Assembly: GCA_021324185.1 (NCBI GenBank)
Contig: JAJPJN010000010.1
Location: 1 to 59,113, forward strand
Direction: 5' to 3'
Length of the DNA: 59,113 bases
Source of the DNA: Terriglobia bacterium
Lineage (GTDB): Bacteria > Acidobacteriota > Terriglobia > Bryobacterales > Bryobacteraceae
In this document: positions 16,977 to 24,981 of the stretch, in pieces
Numbering within the stretch: position 1 is the stretch's first letter
Layout: each line of letters opens with the position of its first letter
Notes under the pieces: generated by a model
What the model was told of the DNA's origin: nothing
What the model saw: the letters and a program-made list of their open reading frames with translations, nothing else
Database searches by the model: none
Position numbers and translations under genes: made by a program

Positions 16977-18818
16977 CTAGCGATAGCTGGATGCCTGCAA
17001 TTCGAACATCTCGGCATATCGGCCACCGCGCATCATGAGCCGGTCATGACTGCCCTCTTCGGCGATGGAGCCGTTTTCCAGAACAATAATACGCTCTGCC
17101 ATCCGCACGGTTGAAAAGCGGTGCGAAATAAACAAGGCCGTTTTGCCTTCGGTGAGATCGTTGAAGCGCCGGAAGACCTCGTATTCAGCGCGGGCGTCGA
17201 GCGCCGCCGTGGGCTCGTCTAAGATCAGAACCTGGGCTTCGCGCAAATAGGCTCGCGCCAAAGCGACTTTCTGCCATTCGCCACCGGAAAGATCGACGCC
17301 GCCCTCAAAGCGGCGGCCGAGCATCTGCTCGTATTTGTTCTGGAGGCGATTGATGACGTCCGCAGCCATGCTTTTTTCGGCGGCCTCTTTAATACGGCGC
17401 ATGTCCGGCAAAAATTCCACCCGTCCCATTCCGATGTTCTCTCGCGCGGTCATCTCATAGCGCATGAAGTCCTGGAAAATGACGCCGATCTGGCTGCACA
17501 GGTCTTCCATGTTGTAGTCGCGCAGATCGACTCCATCGAGGAGAATGACGCCGGAGGTGGGGTCGTACAGGCGGGTCATCAATTTGACGATGGTCGTTTT
17601 ACCCTGGCCGTTTTGCCCGATGAGAGCGATGCGTTCACCGGCTTCCAATTTGAAATTCAGATGGTGCAACACCTCGCGCGTGCTGCCCGGATAGACAAAC
17701 GTTACGTCCTGAAATTCGAAGCCGTAGCGGATGGGACGAGGAGCGGGAATAGCGTCCGGCTTTGACGTGACAGAGGGACGCATCTCGAAGAATGCCAAAA
17801 GATCCGTGAGGAACAACGCCTGGTCGGCAATGCTCGACAGTGTGGAGAAGATTTGCGAGATGTTGGAAGAGGCATTCAGAATGGATTGAGTGAGGAATGA
17901 AAGCGTGCCGATGGTGTATACGCCGATGGCGGTTTCATAGATGACCCAGACGTAAGCACCGTAGTAGCCAGCGGTGCTCAGCAGCGAAAGCAAAGAGACA
18001 GCCCAGAGGCGGCGGCGAAAAAGGGCGAGATTTTCATCGAAGATGGCATTAGAAATTCGGGTGAAGCGATCGGTCAGGTAGCCGCTCAAGCCGAAGAGTT
18101 TTAATTCCTTGGCCGCTTCCTTGCTGCCGCCGAGTTGGCGCAGGTAATCAAGCTGGCGCTTGGCGGGAGTTTGGCGGAAGTTTTTGGCGTAGTTGAGAAA
18201 CGCGAAGTGACTTTCGCCGAGAAATGCCGGAACGAGGCAGACGAACAGTAGCAGCAGCAGCCAGGGAGAGAACCAGAGAATAGCGGCAGATAGAGAGAGC
18301 GTGGTGATGACCTGCTGGAACAGGCGCCCCATCGATTGAATCATTCCCAAGCGGTCGGTCGCCTGCACGCGCGCGCGTTCCAGGCGGTCGTAAAAGACGG
18401 GATCTTCATACGCCTGCAGATCTAATTGCGAAGCGTGCCGCATAACCTCGATGCTTACGTGACGGGTGTAGCGATCGGCGAGAACGGCATCGTAGTAGTC
18501 GATCAGGCGGCCGGCGAGATTGCCAACGACCGCTAGAGTAAACTCCAGAGCCGCCAGCCACCAGAGATGGTTGGCGGAGGCGTTGAAGGTGGTGGCATGG
18601 CGAACAATGGCCGTGATGTTGTCAATGATTAGCTTGGCGACATAGGCCGTGCTGACGGGAATGAGGGCGGCGATAACGCGATAGAACAGCCCGAAGAAAA
18701 CGACGGCTCGTCCGGAGCGCCAGACAATGCCGAGTACGGGCGGGATGTTCTTTAACGCGCGCAGGCGGTCACGCCAGGGCGCCGCCATTGGTTGTTGATG
18801 ATTTTCTGCCACGCTCAC
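16977..18818 (-). CDS. ABC-type exporter, fused permease and ATPase (possible glucan exporter)
   Basis: This 613-residue half-transporter has a six-helix membrane domain (about 35-335) and a nucleotide-binding domain with Walker A GQNGQGKTT (about 403), signature LSGGE (about 511), Walker B LILDEPTAALD (about 533) and the switch His in FISHRFSTV. It precedes the GT84 gene by 3 bases on the same strand. In Rhizobiaceae the exporter NdvA/ChvA moves the product of NdvB/ChvB to the periplasm, so export of the neighbour's glucan is a reasonable inference, though sequence alone cannot fix the substrate. The start is GTG; a second in-frame GTG lies 6 bases later. Confidence 0.9.
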   Translation of the reverse strand: MSVAENHQQPMAAPWRDRLRALKNIPPVLGIVWRSGRAVVFFGLFYRVIAALIPVSTAYVAKLIIDNITAIVRHATTFNASANHLWWLAALEFTLAVVGNLAGRLIDYYDAVLADRYTRHVSIEVMRHASQLDLQAYEDPVFYDRLERARVQATDRLGMIQSMGRLFQQVITTLSLSAAILWFSPWLLLLLFVCLVPAFLGESHFAFLNYAKNFRQTPAKRQLDYLRQLGGSKEAAKELKLFGLSGYLTDRFTRISNAIFDENLALFRRRLWAVSLLSLLSTAGYYGAYVWVIYETAIGVYTIGTLSFLTQSILNASSNISQIFSTLSSIADQALFLTDLLAFFEMRPSVTSKPDAIPAPRPIRYGFEFQDVTFVYPGSTREVLHHLNFKLEAGERIALIGQNGQGKTTIVKLMTRLYDPTSGVILLDGVDLRDYNMEDLCSQIGVIFQDFMRYEMTARENIGMGRVEFLPDMRRIKEAAEKSMAADVINRLQNKYEQMLGRRFEGGVDLSGGEWQKVALARAYLREAQVLILDEPTAALDARAEYEVFRRFNDLTEGKTALFISHRFSTVRMAERIIVLENGSIAEEGSHDRLMMRGGRYAEMFELQASSYR

Positions 18819-18957
18819 CTAACCAGCGCACCCAGGGCAGTTGCTGCCAGCCAGACGCGATAGTGGCAAGCGGCGCACACACGTGTGGCGGGTTCGATGC
18901 CGTACAGCGTGTAGACTCCGGAAACGGGCTTTGCGTTACGCAGCCGATAGCGCCGCC

Positions 18958-20997
18958 TCACCAGACCCGGCAGGCGTTGGCGCGCATCATGGGCTGGCCG
19001 ACTTTGCAGCCAAAGGCTTCTCCGAACTGCGGCAGATCGGCCACGACGCCGTTGATGCGAAATTCATCGGGCGAGTGGGGGTCGGTGATGGCGTGCATGC
19101 GTTTACTTTCGGGGCGCTGATCGCCACAGGCCCACTGCGCCATACCGACGAAGAAGCGCTGATCGGGCGTGAGGCCGTCCACCGGCTTCAGATCCTGTCC
19201 CGCCGTAGCATGTTTCCAGGCCATATAGGCAAGCAGCGTGCCGCCGATATCAGCAACATCTTCGCCCAGGGTTAGGCTGCTGTTGATGTGGATATCGTCG
19301 ATCACCACATATTGCGCGTATTGGTTGCGCACGCAACTGACGCGCTCCTCGAAGGCTTTTGCGTCGGCGGGCGTCCACCAATCTTTCAAATTGCCCTGAG
19401 CATCGAACTGCCTGCCCTCGTCGTCAAAGCCGTGCGTCAACTCGTGACCGATGGTGGCCCCGGTATCGCCGTAGTTCGGGGCGGCGTCCATTTTGGGATC
19501 GTATAAGGGCGGCTGCAGAACTCCTGCGGGAAAATTGATGTCGTTCATTTGCGGGTTGTAGTAGGCATTGACAGTGGGTGGCGTCATGAACCACTCGGTG
19601 CGGTCGACCGGCTTGCCGATCTTGGCGAGCTGGCGTTTTTCCTCAAACTCGGATGCCCGCGTCACATTGCCCAGAAAATCGGCTGGATCGATCTTTACCG
19701 AGCTGTAATCGCGCCAGCGGTCCGGGTAGCCGATCTTGTTGACGATGGCGTGCAGCTTCAGAAGGGCCTGCTGTTTGGTCTGTTCGCTCATCCAGGTCAG
19801 GTCCTTGATGTCGCGGCCCATTTCGTCTTCAATTTCCTGGGTCATTTTCACGGCAGCTTGCTTGGTTTGCGGCGAAAACGTGCGTGCAACGAAGACCTGG
19901 CCGAGCGCTTCGCCGAGTTGCCGGTCAACCAGCCGGGTGCACGTTTTCCAGCGCGGCGGCATTTGTTGAACGCCGCGCAGGTAGTGGTCGAAAAACTCGA
20001 AGTTTTCGCGCACGAAGGCGGAGGAGAGGTATCTTGCCTCGGAGTTCAGCAGATGCCAGCGTAAGTATGCTCGCCAATCCGCCAATTTATGGCTACTCAA
20101 CTCGCTGTTGAGAGTGCTGAAAAATTTAGGTTCGGTGACATTTACTTTGTTGAATTCGGGAGCCTGTATGCGTGCCAGATATGTGTCCCAATCGAAGCCG
20201 GGAAGCAAGCCGCGCAGTTCGGCGCGCGTATAGCTGTGCTTCAGGTTGTAAGGATTGCGCTTTTCCACTCGCGTCAGGGATGCTTTGGCGAGGTCCGTTT
20301 CAATGGCCATGACGGTTTGGGCGTCGGCTTTCGCATCAGGCTCGGATTCGCCGATCATTTGCAGCATGCGGGCGATGTGCTGAACGTAGCGGTCGCGAAT
20401 TTCCTGCGATTTCGCATCGGTTTTGGTGTAGTAATCGCGATCGGGCAGGCCCAGGCCACCGGCCGCTGCAAAGGCAATCTCCTGGGATGAGTTGTCGAAA
20501 TCCGGGTCGGACCCGAAGCCAAAGAGCACGCCGCGATCAATGCCTTGGCGGTGCTGGCCGCCAATGTATGCGGCGATGGCGTCAACTGATTTCAGGTTGG
20601 CAATCTCAGACAGCATGGGATCGAGCGGTTTATAACCGGCATCCTCGACGGCCTGTTCATTCATACAGGAATGAAAATAGCCGCCGATCTTCTGCTCGTT
20701 GGGCGTGCGCGTGCCGGCTGCGCTCGCGGCTTGCTCGAGAATGCCCCAGAGAAAGCGCTGATTATCGTTAGCGAGCTTGCTGTAGACATCCCAGCGGTCC
20801 TGATCCGGCGGGATGGGATTGAGCTTGTTCCAATTTCCACACGCATATTGGTAGAAATTTGTGCATGGATCGGCTGAGCGGTCCATAAATTTGGTGTCCA
20901 GGCTGGGCGTGTAGGGCAGGCTGGTGAGCGGCGTATCCTGGCTTAGGACCGGACCGGCAGCGGCCAGAGCCAGCAGGAAAAGAAAACAAAAGCGCAT
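18958..20997 (-). CDS. M13 family (neprilysin/PepO-like) zinc endopeptidase
   Basis: This 679-residue exported peptidase has a signal peptide (1-19), then DPCTNFYQYACGNW typical of M13 N-termini. NAYYNPQMNDINFPAG forms the substrate-binding strand, HELTH (about 517) is the zinc site, and GEDVADIGG supplies the third ligand. The C-terminus CRVW is the family ending. M13 enzymes cleave short peptides in the periplasm or outside the cell. Length is normal. It appears monocistronic, with 140 bases of featureless sequence downstream and cutA 38 bases upstream. Confidence 0.95.
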   Translation of the reverse strand: MRFCFLFLLALAAAGPVLSQDTPLTSLPYTPSLDTKFMDRSADPCTNFYQYACGNWNKLNPIPPDQDRWDVYSKLANDNQRFLWGILEQAASAAGTRTPNEQKIGGYFHSCMNEQAVEDAGYKPLDPMLSEIANLKSVDAIAAYIGGQHRQGIDRGVLFGFGSDPDFDNSSQEIAFAAAGGLGLPDRDYYTKTDAKSQEIRDRYVQHIARMLQMIGESEPDAKADAQTVMAIETDLAKASLTRVEKRNPYNLKHSYTRAELRGLLPGFDWDTYLARIQAPEFNKVNVTEPKFFSTLNSELSSHKLADWRAYLRWHLLNSEARYLSSAFVRENFEFFDHYLRGVQQMPPRWKTCTRLVDRQLGEALGQVFVARTFSPQTKQAAVKMTQEIEDEMGRDIKDLTWMSEQTKQQALLKLHAIVNKIGYPDRWRDYSSVKIDPADFLGNVTRASEFEEKRQLAKIGKPVDRTEWFMTPPTVNAYYNPQMNDINFPAGVLQPPLYDPKMDAAPNYGDTGATIGHELTHGFDDEGRQFDAQGNLKDWWTPADAKAFEERVSCVRNQYAQYVVIDDIHINSSLTLGEDVADIGGTLLAYMAWKHATAGQDLKPVDGLTPDQRFFVGMAQWACGDQRPESKRMHAITDPHSPDEFRINGVVADLPQFGEAFGCKVGQPMMRANACRVW

Positions 20998-21035
20998 GAA
21001 TTCGATTGTCCCAAGGGCGGCGTGAAGCCAGGAAG

Positions 21036-21362
21036 TTATGCGGCCGTTCGCGTGGCTTCTTCCACCCAGGCCAGATACTTCCCGGCGCCTGCGACGACGG
21101 GAAGGGCAATGATTTCGGGGGTGTCGTAGCTGTGGAGTTCCGTGATGCGCTTTTCGAGCGCGGGGAACTGCGCGGCGGTGGTCTTGAACAGCAGCAAAAT
21201 TTCCCTGGACTGCTCGACCGCGCCTTGCCAGCGATAAATACTATGAATCGGGGGCAGCAGTTGCACGCATGCGGCGAGGCGGTCTTCGATGGCGGCCCGA
21301 GCAATTTTCTGCGCCTCTTTGCGATTCGCACAGGTTGAAAGCACAACAACGGCATTTGACAT
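21036..21362 (-). CDS. cutA: CutA-like divalent-cation tolerance protein
   Basis: The protein has 108 residues, typical for CutA. It shows VVVLSTCANRKEAQKIAR, LAACVQLLPPIHSIYRWQG and SYDTPEIIALPV, the conserved blocks of the trimeric CutA1 fold. The frame stays open upstream to 21503, but that extension crosses the divergent FtsB-like gene, and the ATG at 21362 gives the family's usual N-terminus. CutA is a small cytoplasmic trimer linked to copper tolerance, with an uncertain molecular role. Confidence 0.92.
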   Translation of the reverse strand: MSNAVVVLSTCANRKEAQKIARAAIEDRLAACVQLLPPIHSIYRWQGAVEQSREILLLFKTTAAQFPALEKRITELHSYDTPEIIALPVVAGAGKYLAWVEEATRTAA

Positions 21363-21421
21363 AGAAAAATTTGGTTTTGTATGGACCTTTACGTAAAACA
21401 AGTTTATAAAGATATGTAAGG

Positions 21422-21787
21422 GTGTATCTGTCCCACTTGTTACGTTCGATTCTTCGGCCCTTGATGGTGCTTGCCATTCTGGCTGGCCTGGCAGCTTATG
21501 CAACCATCATGCTGCGCGGACCTCAGGGGCTTAGTGCGCTAGCTGAAAAGCGGCGCGAGATTCAAAAGCTGGAGGAGGAGAATGCCAATCTCCGCCACGA
21601 TATCGAAGCCAAGAAGCAGCGTATCGAGCGCTTGAAGAACGATCCGGGAACGCAAGAGGTGGAGATCGAGAAGCGACTAGGTAAAATGCGTCCCGGCGCG
21701 ACCGAGTTTCGGGAGTTGGGGCGGCATTTGACTCCAAACGGAGCAGCGCCCGCAGCTGCGCAAGAGACGAAACCCGCGCAGAGATAG
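21422..21787 (+). CDS. FtsB/DivIC-like septum formation initiator
   Basis: This 121-residue protein has a short cytoplasmic N-terminus, one membrane helix (about 13-33), a charged coiled coil (about 40-75, KRREIQKLEEENANLRHDIE) and a C-terminal segment EVEIEKRLGKMRPGATEF. This is the architecture of FtsB/DivIC, which bridges FtsL and FtsQ in the division complex. The start is taken as GTG; AAGG lies directly before it, so a slightly downstream TTG at 21437 is possible. It is divergent from cutA with a 59-base AT-rich gap. No other cell-division gene is adjacent. Confidence 0.8.
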   Translation: MYLSHLLRSILRPLMVLAILAGLAAYATIMLRGPQGLSALAEKRREIQKLEEENANLRHDIEAKKQRIERLKNDPGTQEVEIEKRLGKMRPGATEFRELGRHLTPNGAAPAAAQETKPAQR

Positions 21788-21804
21788 ACGGTTGCCGCTA
21801 GGGT

Positions 21805-22269
21805 TCAAGCGCCCTCGTCCAGAACTTTGGGTACATCGATTCCGAGCGCGGTCGCGAGATCGTGCTGGTGGTCCTGCTCCTGCAGAATAATTTCGCGTAG
21901 CTGCTCTGCCAGGGCGTAGTGGCCGAGCGCTTCCGCCTGACGCACGCGCTTCCGGTACGCCTTGATGGTCTGGGTCTCGTTGTCCAGATCGAAGTGCAGC
22001 ATGTCCTCGGCCTTATCCGACAATTTCACGGGCTTCGGAGTGGCATTCGGCATGGCGCCCAGATAGTCGATCTGATCGCTGATGGTGAGTGCATGCTCCA
22101 ACTCGTCGTGCGCGTGCTTTTGGAGCTGAGCCGCTATGCTCATCCATTGCGCACCTTTGAGCGCGTTGCTATATACGACGTAGGCAATAATCGCCTGATA
22201 CTCGCGCGATAAATCTTCCTGCAATCCCTGGATAAGGTCTTGTAGCCCAGAAGGGCCGGTTTCGGGCAT
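21805..22269 (-). CDS. Ferritin-like (bacterioferritin-type) di-iron protein
   Basis: This 154-residue four-helix-bundle protein carries a plausible di-iron site: Glu in LSREYQAIIAY (helix 1), DELEHA (helix 2), DNETQTIKAYRKR (helix 3) and ILQEQDHQHDL (helix 4). The length matches bacterioferritins and related ferritin-like proteins. Iron storage or peroxide detoxification is likely. No bacterioferritin-associated ferredoxin is nearby. It converges with the FtsB-like gene, 17 bases apart. Confidence 0.85.
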   Translation of the reverse strand: MPETGPSGLQDLIQGLQEDLSREYQAIIAYVVYSNALKGAQWMSIAAQLQKHAHDELEHALTISDQIDYLGAMPNATPKPVKLSDKAEDMLHFDLDNETQTIKAYRKRVRQAEALGHYALAEQLREIILQEQDHQHDLATALGIDVPKVLDEGA

Positions 22270-22346
22270 GATACTCCTTCGAGTTATTCCGCTAAAGCGA
22301 TTTCAGTGTAACCCATCGGGGCGGCGCGACCGGATAGCGGGAATGT

Positions 22347-23462
22347 TCAGACTTGAACAGCGCTACGAATGGTTCGGGCGATTTCATGCAGGGCATCCTC
22401 TTCGGCTAGCAGCACGCGGTGGGGGAGCCAGAAGGAATCGCGAACCATGGCTTCGGCGGCAGGGCAGGGCATGACGCGGCAGGGAACGCGGCTGTAAACC
22501 GCATTTTTGTACAGCGGGTGCGGGTAAAAGCTGTTCGGCACACCTGCCGCCGTGAGCGCACGGCGCACTCGGCCGCAGCAAGGGGGATCCTGCAGGCGAG
22601 CGCTGAGCAAGTACCACGAGTTTTGAGTCACCTGTTCGGGCTGCGATTGCCACTGCAACTCCGGCAGGTCTGCGAGCAGATTCTTCAGCAGCCGAACATT
22701 TGCGGCGCGCAGCTCAATCTGCTCCGGCAGACGTTCCATTTGCGCCAGTAGAACTGCGGCTTGGAAGGCTGTCATGCGAAAGTTGGCGCCCAGAATCGGG
22801 TGTTCGTAGAAGCTACGGCCGGGTATGCGGCCGCAGTTGGCAATGGAACGCGCGCGTCCGGCGAACTCCGGGTCGTGGGTGACCAGAATTCCACCTTCGC
22901 CGGCCGTCAGTACCTTGCCGTTTTGAAAACTAAAGGAACCCGCCAGCCCGAAGCTGCCCACGCGGCGCCCGTTCCACTCAGAGCCTTGCGCGTGGGCGGC
23001 ATCCTCCAGCAGGAGCAGATTGTTTTCCTGGCAGATTCGCGACAACTCGTCGAGGCGGCACGGTGTTCCGCCGAAATGAACCGCCATTATCGCTTTCGTA
23101 TTGGCCGAAATGGCTTCGCGGGCGCGTTCGGGATGGATGTTAAAAGAATCGGGCTCGACATCCACAAAAACCGGTGTGGCGCCGGCGCGCGATACTGCCG
23201 TGGCGGTGGAGATAAATGAGATTACAGGAACGATGATTTCATCGCCAGCGCCGATTCCCAACGCTGATAACGCCAGCTCCAGGCTGACCGTGCCGTTGAA
23301 GACGGCAATGCCGTGGGGGCAATGTTGAAATGCCGCGAAGCTATCCTCGAACTCTTTTATATAAGGATGGAAACCGCCCCACTGCTCGCTCTCAAGCACG
23401 TTGCGGAGAAGCTCTGCCTCGCGCTCGCCGGCTTGTGGCCACTGCGGCAGATGGATAGACAT
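22347..23462 (-). CDS. DegT/DnrJ/EryC1/StrS-family PLP aminotransferase
   Basis: From the ATG at 23462 the protein has 371 residues. It shows the family's N-terminal WGGFHPYIKEFEDSFA, GDEIIVPVISFISTATAV, VHFGGTPCRLDEL, LLEDAAHAQGSEW, and SFSFQNGKVLTAGEGG with the PLP lysine near 181. These enzymes usually aminate keto-sugars for surface polysaccharides or secondary metabolites, but no sugar-nucleotide partner is adjacent. An in-frame extension to 23543 would be encoded by the tandem repeat upstream and is rejected. Confidence 0.93.
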   Translation of the reverse strand: MSIHLPQWPQAGEREAELLRNVLESEQWGGFHPYIKEFEDSFAAFQHCPHGIAVFNGTVSLELALSALGIGAGDEIIVPVISFISTATAVSRAGATPVFVDVEPDSFNIHPERAREAISANTKAIMAVHFGGTPCRLDELSRICQENNLLLLEDAAHAQGSEWNGRRVGSFGLAGSFSFQNGKVLTAGEGGILVTHDPEFAGRARSIANCGRIPGRSFYEHPILGANFRMTAFQAAVLLAQMERLPEQIELRAANVRLLKNLLADLPELQWQSQPEQVTQNSWYLLSARLQDPPCCGRVRRALTAAGVPNSFYPHPLYKNAVYSRVPCRVMPCPAAEAMVRDSFWLPHRVLLAEEDALHEIARTIRSAVQV

Positions 23463-23475
23463 GGGCTTTGCTAAA

Positions 23476-23570
23476 TCGCGCACAACGGGCACCAATCGCC
23501 CTGTGGGCTCGGTTACTCCATGTTCGCGCACAACGGGCACCAACCGCCCTGTGCGCTTGGTACTCCATGT
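23476..23570. repeat. Two-copy 47-48 bp tandem repeat upstream of the DegT gene
   Basis: Copy 1 (23476-23523) and copy 2 (23524-23570) both begin TCGCGCACAACGGGCACCAA and end near TACTCCATGT, differing at a few internal positions. A further TCGC follows. The repeat starts 13 bases upstream of the DegT start codon, so it occupies its leader/promoter. Each copy contains inverted GGGC/GCCC elements able to form a hairpin. Confidence 0.9.
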
Positions 23571-23609
23571 TCGCCCCTAATCTCGCGCCGGGCATTTAAA
23601 CTGAAAAAA

Positions 23610-23885
23610 ATGCCGTCCGTGTATGAAGAGCGTAAAGACGACCTGGAGCGTTATGAATTCATGCTGGGCCGAGAACGAGGCAGGCTGGCGGTGACACTCG
23701 ATTGCATCACGGATGCGCTGGTATTGATAGGGCAGCATGGCGTCTATTGCCAGAGCGTGCGCCAATTGGGCAAGCCGGCCATGGATATCCAGCTCATCAC
23801 CAAAAGCCTGACCGATGCCAAAGAACTCATCACGAGCGTGCTGGAGGCCAAAGGCAAGCTCACAGACTCTGCAGAAACGGATTAG
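23610..23885 (+). CDS. Small conserved-looking helical protein, unknown function
   Basis: This is a 91-residue ORF from the ATG at 23610. The sequence is strongly helical, with an N-terminal charged segment (YEERKDDLERYEFML) and a C-terminal amphipathic part (LTDAKELITSVLEAKGKL). I recognise no family. The frame has normal composition, and the opposite strand carries no recognisable gene until 23860, where it overlaps the convergent MBL hydrolase by 26 bases. An upstream extension to 23520 runs through the tandem repeat and is unlikely. Confidence 0.55.
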   Translation: MPSVYEERKDDLERYEFMLGRERGRLAVTLDCITDALVLIGQHGVYCQSVRQLGKPAMDIQLITKSLTDAKELITSVLEAKGKLTDSAETD

Positions 23886-24492
23886 AGCGCTTCTCTCTCG
23901 CGATGGTAGTTTCGGGGCCGTGGCCGGGGATGACGGCGGCATCGTCCGGCAAATTGAACAGTCTGGTCTTGATCGAGGATAGGATCTGGCGCGCGTTGCC
24001 GCCCGGAAGATCGGTCCGGCCGATGGAATCGCGAAACAGCGTGTCACCCGCGATCAGCTTGTTTTCCTGAGGAATCCAGATACTTACGCTGCCTTGCGTG
24101 TGGCCGGGCGTTTCGAGGATGTGAAATTCGGCCGCGCCTAATTGCAAAACGTCCCCTTCTTTGGCGGGCGCATCTACTTCCGTTCGTTCCGGCGTAGAAA
24201 CTCCCAGCCAGGCGGCTTGCAGCGGCAGCAGATCTAATTGCTCGAAGTCGCGTTCATTCATGTAGACCGGTGCGCCGGTCAGGGCGCGCAGCTTGCTCGC
24301 GCCGGCCACGTGGTCAATGTGCCCGTGCGTCACGATAATGGCTTTGACGTTCCATTGATGCCGCTCCAGGATCTGGCGTATCCTGTCGATTTCAGCGCCC
24401 GGGTCGATGACGATTGCTTCACCGCTCTGCTCATCGCCGAAAATAGAGCAATTGCACTGCAGCATCCCAACAGGAAGGATCTCGTGAATCAT
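23860..24492 (-). CDS. MBL-fold metallo-hydrolase (glyoxalase II-like)
   Basis: This 210-residue enzyme has the metal motif THGHIDH near residue 55, ETPGHTQGSVS, GDTLFRDSIGRTDLPGG and IPGHGPETT, the pattern of glyoxalase II-like hydrolases (YcbL type). It likely hydrolyses a thioester such as S-lactoylglutathione or an analogue. Its ATG overlaps the stop of the upstream thioesterase gene (ATGA), indicating translational coupling. The frame remains open upstream to 24585, but that would run through the thioesterase. Confidence 0.92.
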   Translation of the reverse strand: MIHEILPVGMLQCNCSIFGDEQSGEAIVIDPGAEIDRIRQILERHQWNVKAIIVTHGHIDHVAGASKLRALTGAPVYMNERDFEQLDLLPLQAAWLGVSTPERTEVDAPAKEGDVLQLGAAEFHILETPGHTQGSVSIWIPQENKLIAGDTLFRDSIGRTDLPGGNARQILSSIKTRLFNLPDDAAVIPGHGPETTIAREKRSNPFLQSL

Positions 24493-24917
24493 ACCCGGAT
24501 GCTCGCTTCCTGATTCGCTCCGGCATAGAGAATTTGCTGATATTCGGCCGGCAAGCGCGTGGGCCGCCAGTCGCGGGAAAGCCAAAGATGGCGGCTCGAA
24601 GCCTCCGCCAGCCGTGTTCCGCAGCCAGCCAGACGAATTTCATAGCCAAACTCGAGGATGCGCGGATTTGCATTGAGCAGTTCCGTGGCGACGACGACCT
24701 CCTGGTCATAGCGCGCCGGATGCAGATAGCGGCAGGCGGTGCCGACCACCGAAAGATAGTATCCCTGTTCTTCCAGGTCCTTATAGTTGATGCCCAGCGA
24801 GCGCACGTACTCGACGCGGCCGATCTCCATCCAGATCAGGTAGTTGGCATGGTGGACAACGCCCATCTGGTCGGTTTCGGCGTAGCGAACCCGGAGTTTG
24901 GCCTCGTTCTGATGCAT
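24489..24917 (-). CDS. YbgC/FadM-type acyl-CoA thioesterase
   Basis: This 142-residue hot-dog-fold protein has the catalytic Asp at 16 in RYAETDQMGVVHHANYLIW, the signature of the YbgC/4-hydroxybenzoyl-CoA thioesterase group. It hydrolyses acyl-CoA thioesters; the chain length is not predictable. It forms a two-gene operon with the MBL hydrolase through a 4-base overlap. Both enzymes act on thioesters, but a shared pathway is only a guess. Confidence 0.9.
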   Translation of the reverse strand: MHQNEAKLRVRYAETDQMGVVHHANYLIWMEIGRVEYVRSLGINYKDLEEQGYYLSVVGTACRYLHPARYDQEVVVATELLNANPRILEFGYEIRLAGCGTRLAEASSRHLWLSRDWRPTRLPAEYQQILYAGANQEASIRV

Positions 24918-24981
24918 CTTCTAGTCGTAGCAGACGCGCAGAAGGTGTTCGGCTGCCCGGTGCTGCGCGTAAAATTTGGAC

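Noticed and set aside
23462-23543. 27-residue N-terminal extension of the DegT protein
   Set aside because: It is encoded by the 48-bp tandem repeat, giving the repeated peptide VPVVR; the DegT family fold starts right after the ATG at 23462.
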